A stretch of 64,000 nucleotides of DNA from Diprion similis (Eukaryota > Arthropoda > Insecta > Hymenoptera > Diprionidae), in NCBI RefSeq assembly GCF_021155765.1, contig NC_060117.1, positions 62,001-126,000 of the forward strand. Direction: 5' to 3'. This document shows positions 60,980 through 64,000 of this stretch, in pieces. Position 1 is the first letter of the stretch; every line of letters begins with the position of its first letter. The notes beneath the pieces are model-generated. The model made no database searches. It saw only the letters and a list, made by a program, of their open reading frames with translations, and had not been told where the DNA came from. A program made the position numbers and the translations under genes.

Positions 60980-62632
60980 TTATAGGATAGATATGTCGGA
61001 ACACGTTCTGAAGGTCTCCTGGGGTCCGCAACCTAGAGTTCCGGTCTGCCCGAATCCGTCGTCCGTAGAGCATAATCCCCAGTTGTTGCCCGTCCTCCAG
61101 TGCCATCTTAGCACGCAGTGTTCGCAAACTAATGAGTCTGGTAACTGGACCGTTGCCGTATAACTGCCGGTAGCCGTGTCGGCGAGGGTGTAGTCGTAAG
61201 AACCCTCATCCAAAATTAGAGGATACATTCCGAAACAATCTTCCGTCTCAATTACCTCAGGACCATCCTCGAGTGGGCAAATATTGAAATTGAAATACCC
61301 TCTGTGATTTGCAGTTATCATCACGGTCAAGTTCACCCGCGATCCCTGCTCGTAGCTGTGTCCACATAATAATATAAATATATAAAACTAAAATTAAAAC
61401 AATGCGTGGCATAGAATATTGCACTCAAATACGCCGGAGCACGTGAGGATATATCATACGAATATAATCATTGTCAGGGTATTTTTCTCGAAAGCAATTG
61501 TAACATATCTAGAGGGTCGTTTATAATTCGCCGGAAACTTGACTCCTGAGCAAGAATTAGAGCCGCTTGTGCGGGTATCGGCATAGGTGTCGGGTAAAGT
61601 CTCAGGTAGCGCGGTAACTTTATTCGCACTTCTTTTCACTAACCGATAGAAATTACCCGGTATGTTTAGGTACAATATACGTACATACATGCGTATAAGG
61701 CATGCGTGGACAAACATCACATTTTCTGTTTACCTGGTTCCTGCAGTCTGTTATTTGTTAGACTCGCATATACAAGCTATACACACCTATACCTATATCA
61801 AACGTATAATTGGCACATTATACTTCTAATAATCGCAGATAGCGGAAATCAGTGTTGCCCGTAAAGATAACGGTAGTTGATCAAATTTTATCGTTTGATT
61901 TGATCCTTCAATGATTCTAGGTATACCCGTATCTGAATAGTTTCTATTCTTGATATTTATTTTCGCTTTTCGCATGGATTAACTCATTTTCAACGATCAG
62001 ACCTTCAGGCACGATGTAAAAAATATGCACCCATCGGTGTGACAGGACACGGCCCTGCACCTTACATCAGATTATTTCCATGCGAGCTTTATTCTGTAGT
62101 ATCCTATCGTCAGTCGGCATAAGTAGACATAGCAACAACTATAAATATAATAATTTAACTCACGTGGCAACAATAATTCCATTCCCATAAGTCCCTGTAT
62201 TTTCGTTCGGTCGTGGCTGCTTCAATGCGTAATCATCTCCGCATACCCCGCATTGACCGCTGTTTTCGTTCCATTGTTTCTAAGAAATTCAATAAAATGA
62301 CATAATATATGACTTGCCGAAGCTTCTTTCATATGAACAAAATAACAGATATTATCATATTCTATACGCTAGTTTTGTAACCGAAGTGCAGCGAGGTGGC
62401 AACGCAGAATGACTGGTGAAAAATAACCATTGGTGATTGATGAATGACCTACGGCGTATCCTCCGCAAAAATTTTCGTTGTCATTGTAGTTTATCGGAGT
62501 CGAGTATCCCTGTCGCCACATGCTACTCCTATTCACAGGATCAACAAGCATACCATGCCCTAAAGTCTCTTTTACGAACAGTATTATCAGCCACGACGAT
62601 GCGACAGTCAGGTGCCGGCCAGTGACGCGCAT
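60980..62632 (-). CDS. AA15-type lytic polysaccharide monooxygenase
   Basis: Three exons (62453-62632, 62164-62279, 60980-61355) encode 223 residues in phase. Residues 1-25 are a signal peptide (WLIILFVKETLG), cleaved before His26, so the mature protein starts HGMLVDPVNRSSMWRQG. An N-terminal histidine forms half of the copper-binding histidine brace. The second histidine is in MITANHRGYFNFNICP. Cysteine-rich motifs (NFCGGYA, CGVCGDDY, CEHCVLRWHWRTGNNWG, GCGPQETFRTCSDI) define the insect AA15 family (chitin-binding type-4 domain in older annotations). Such enzymes oxidatively cleave chitin or cellulose and are secreted; in insects they are linked to cuticle turnover or gut digestion. There is no carbohydrate-binding tail or GPI signal: the protein ends a few residues after TCSDI. 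Confidence 0.93.
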
Positions 62633-64000
62633 GTCTTTCGGTACGGTTTATGATGTGTTATTACAATATCACATGCAATTTCAACGATAATTTCGTGAGG
62701 CTGCAGCGTACCACCGAATGTTCACCGTGTACGCTATGGGATATATATATATATATATCGCCAGCTATCCTTAACTCGCAAAATCAGATTACTATGAGTC
62801 CACATCGCTGTACGCATCGCCTTTTATAGAATCTGTGTGTTTGTCGCAGTTCGAGCGATAAGGGATATCATACCTTATATACCTAGTGTTTTAAGTCTGA
62901 TGCGTGCCTAGATATAAATATGACTGTATCTAGTATCCGATGTAGCTGCAAAGCATTATGTACACCACATCCACTGATAATAAGAGCATCGTAGGAGGGT
63001 TACCTGTACGATATCAATTCTCCCTGACTCATACTTGTTGATGTTCGATAATATGAGAAAAAATGACAAAAAATATTTGGCGGTGGCAAACGACCCTGTG
63101 TATACTTGGGCAGGTGTTAGCAATATTAGAGTTCTCCTCGGATTGATGTAGGTCTGAATTGTATGCAACCATCAGCGTTGCAGATTATACGTTCAATAAA
63201 TTTCAAGCCTTGTCGCTTACTGGTTTAAAATAAGGGTGACATGATCGGTCGATTTTGCGAATACTGCGTTGAGATCAATTTGCGAATCAACACCGTTTCT
63301 ATAGAAACCGTTTCTACAGATATCATTTCTGCAGAGTTCGTTTCTACAGAGTTCGTTTCTACAGGAGATATTTTCTACAAAGTTCGTTTCTACAGAGTTC
63401 GTTTGTACAGAATTGCGGGGACAGGATCGTTTCTACAGAATTCAGGTCTGCAAGTCCGTTTCGTTTCTACAAGTGGCGGTCAAATAATTTAAATTAAATT
63501 AAATTAGATTAAACTAAATTAAATCGAAATGTACGAAATTTACAATTAAATGTATGAGAAACGAACTTCCACGACCGAATTCTGTAGAATCGAACTTCCA
63601 AATCTAAATTCTGTAGAAACGAACTGCATGTCGCAATTCTGTAGAAAAGTTTTCTGTAGAAACGAGCTTTTCTCCTTTATTCTGTAGAATCGAACAATCT
63701 ACAAGATTGCGTCTGCAGAAACGACTTTTTAGAAGGATCTCCGTAGATACAGACCTGAAATGATTCTGTAGAATCAAACTTTCCAGATAATATCTTGTGT
63801 AGAAACAAACTCTGTAGAAACGGTGCTCTGTAGAAACGGTTTCTGTAGAAACGGTGTTGACTCCATCGTATGCAATCCTGGGTATCGATATGAGTTGGAA
63901 AAACTACATGGTCTTTCGTAGAAACTGTGTTAATAACAACAACAATAGCAACAGTTAATACATGTTTCCGGTGAACTTGAATGGTGAAATGTGTACAATC
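62633..64000. other. Right-edge spacer upstream of the LPMO gene
   Basis: The LPMO promoter should lie just above 62632. A TA run sits at about 62743-62758. From about 63285 the sequence is a composite repeat. No coding exon is supported on either strand. Confidence 0.55.
63285..63861. repeat. Composite fold-back of degenerate GTTTCTACAGA units
   Basis: From 63285 to about 63480 the unit GTTTCTACAGA(GTTC) recurs at short, irregular spacing. From about 63560 to 63861 the same unit recurs in the opposite orientation (TCTGTAGAAACGAAC). The outermost ends match: TCAACACCGTTTCTA at about 63287 is the reverse complement of the sequence ending near 63860. An AT-rich core of AAATTAAATTA repeats lies between. 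No coding capacity. Confidence 0.85.

Overview
This is an insect genomic window. Every recognisable gene is split by short introns with GT/AG borders, the proteins are metazoan, and the spacers are AT-rich with microsatellites. A compact Hairless protein, an inotocin (vasopressin/oxytocin-like) receptor and the Hairless wording around its Su(H)-binding block point to Hymenoptera, perhaps a sawfly-like lineage; that placement is inference. I assembled gene models by hand from reading frames, splice signals and intron phase. In all the complete models the phases add up.

Layout, left to right: the 3' part of synaptotagmin-14 (+, 243-2372, cut by the left edge); spliceosomal ISY1 (-, 4054-5475) head to head with the Notch antagonist Hairless (+, about 7237-8798); SCYL1 pseudokinase (-, 11178-16525) head to head with RGP1, a RAB6 exchange-factor partner (+, 17309-18869); a 3.8 kb gene-free stretch; an inotocin-type GPCR (+, 22689-25434) tail to tail with a sage-type bHLH factor (-, 26077-28031, 5' end not found); 5 kb of simple repeats; hemomucin/APMAP (-, 33156-36519) head to head with p31comet/MAD2L1BP (+, 38706-39583); a PhyH-family dioxygenase (+, 40815-41757); a TMEM179-like membrane protein (-, 42552-43982); a secreted-type cysteine glutathione peroxidase (+, 45778-46437); a 1,634-residue VWC/fibronectin-III cell-surface receptor (-, 47460-59555); and an AA15-type lytic polysaccharide monooxygenase (-, 60980-62632). 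The last 1.3 kb is repetitive.

The genes are ordinary single-copy chromosomal neighbours, not an operon or a defence island. Three close head-to-head pairs (ISY1/Hairless, SCYL1/RGP1, hemomucin/p31comet) probably share bidirectional promoters. SCYL1 and RGP1 both act in Golgi trafficking, so that pair is also functionally related.

The most unusual structure is repeat-derived. There are three fold-back (inverted-repeat) elements: an old one at 3010-3412, a young near-perfect palindrome at 48041-48936 inside the last intron of the receptor gene, and a composite one at 63285-63861 built from a short degenerate unit. A tRNA-derived SINE-like relic lies in hemomucin intron 1, and a strong G-quadruplex motif lies just upstream of Hairless. 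I found no virus, CRISPR array or new multi-gene system.
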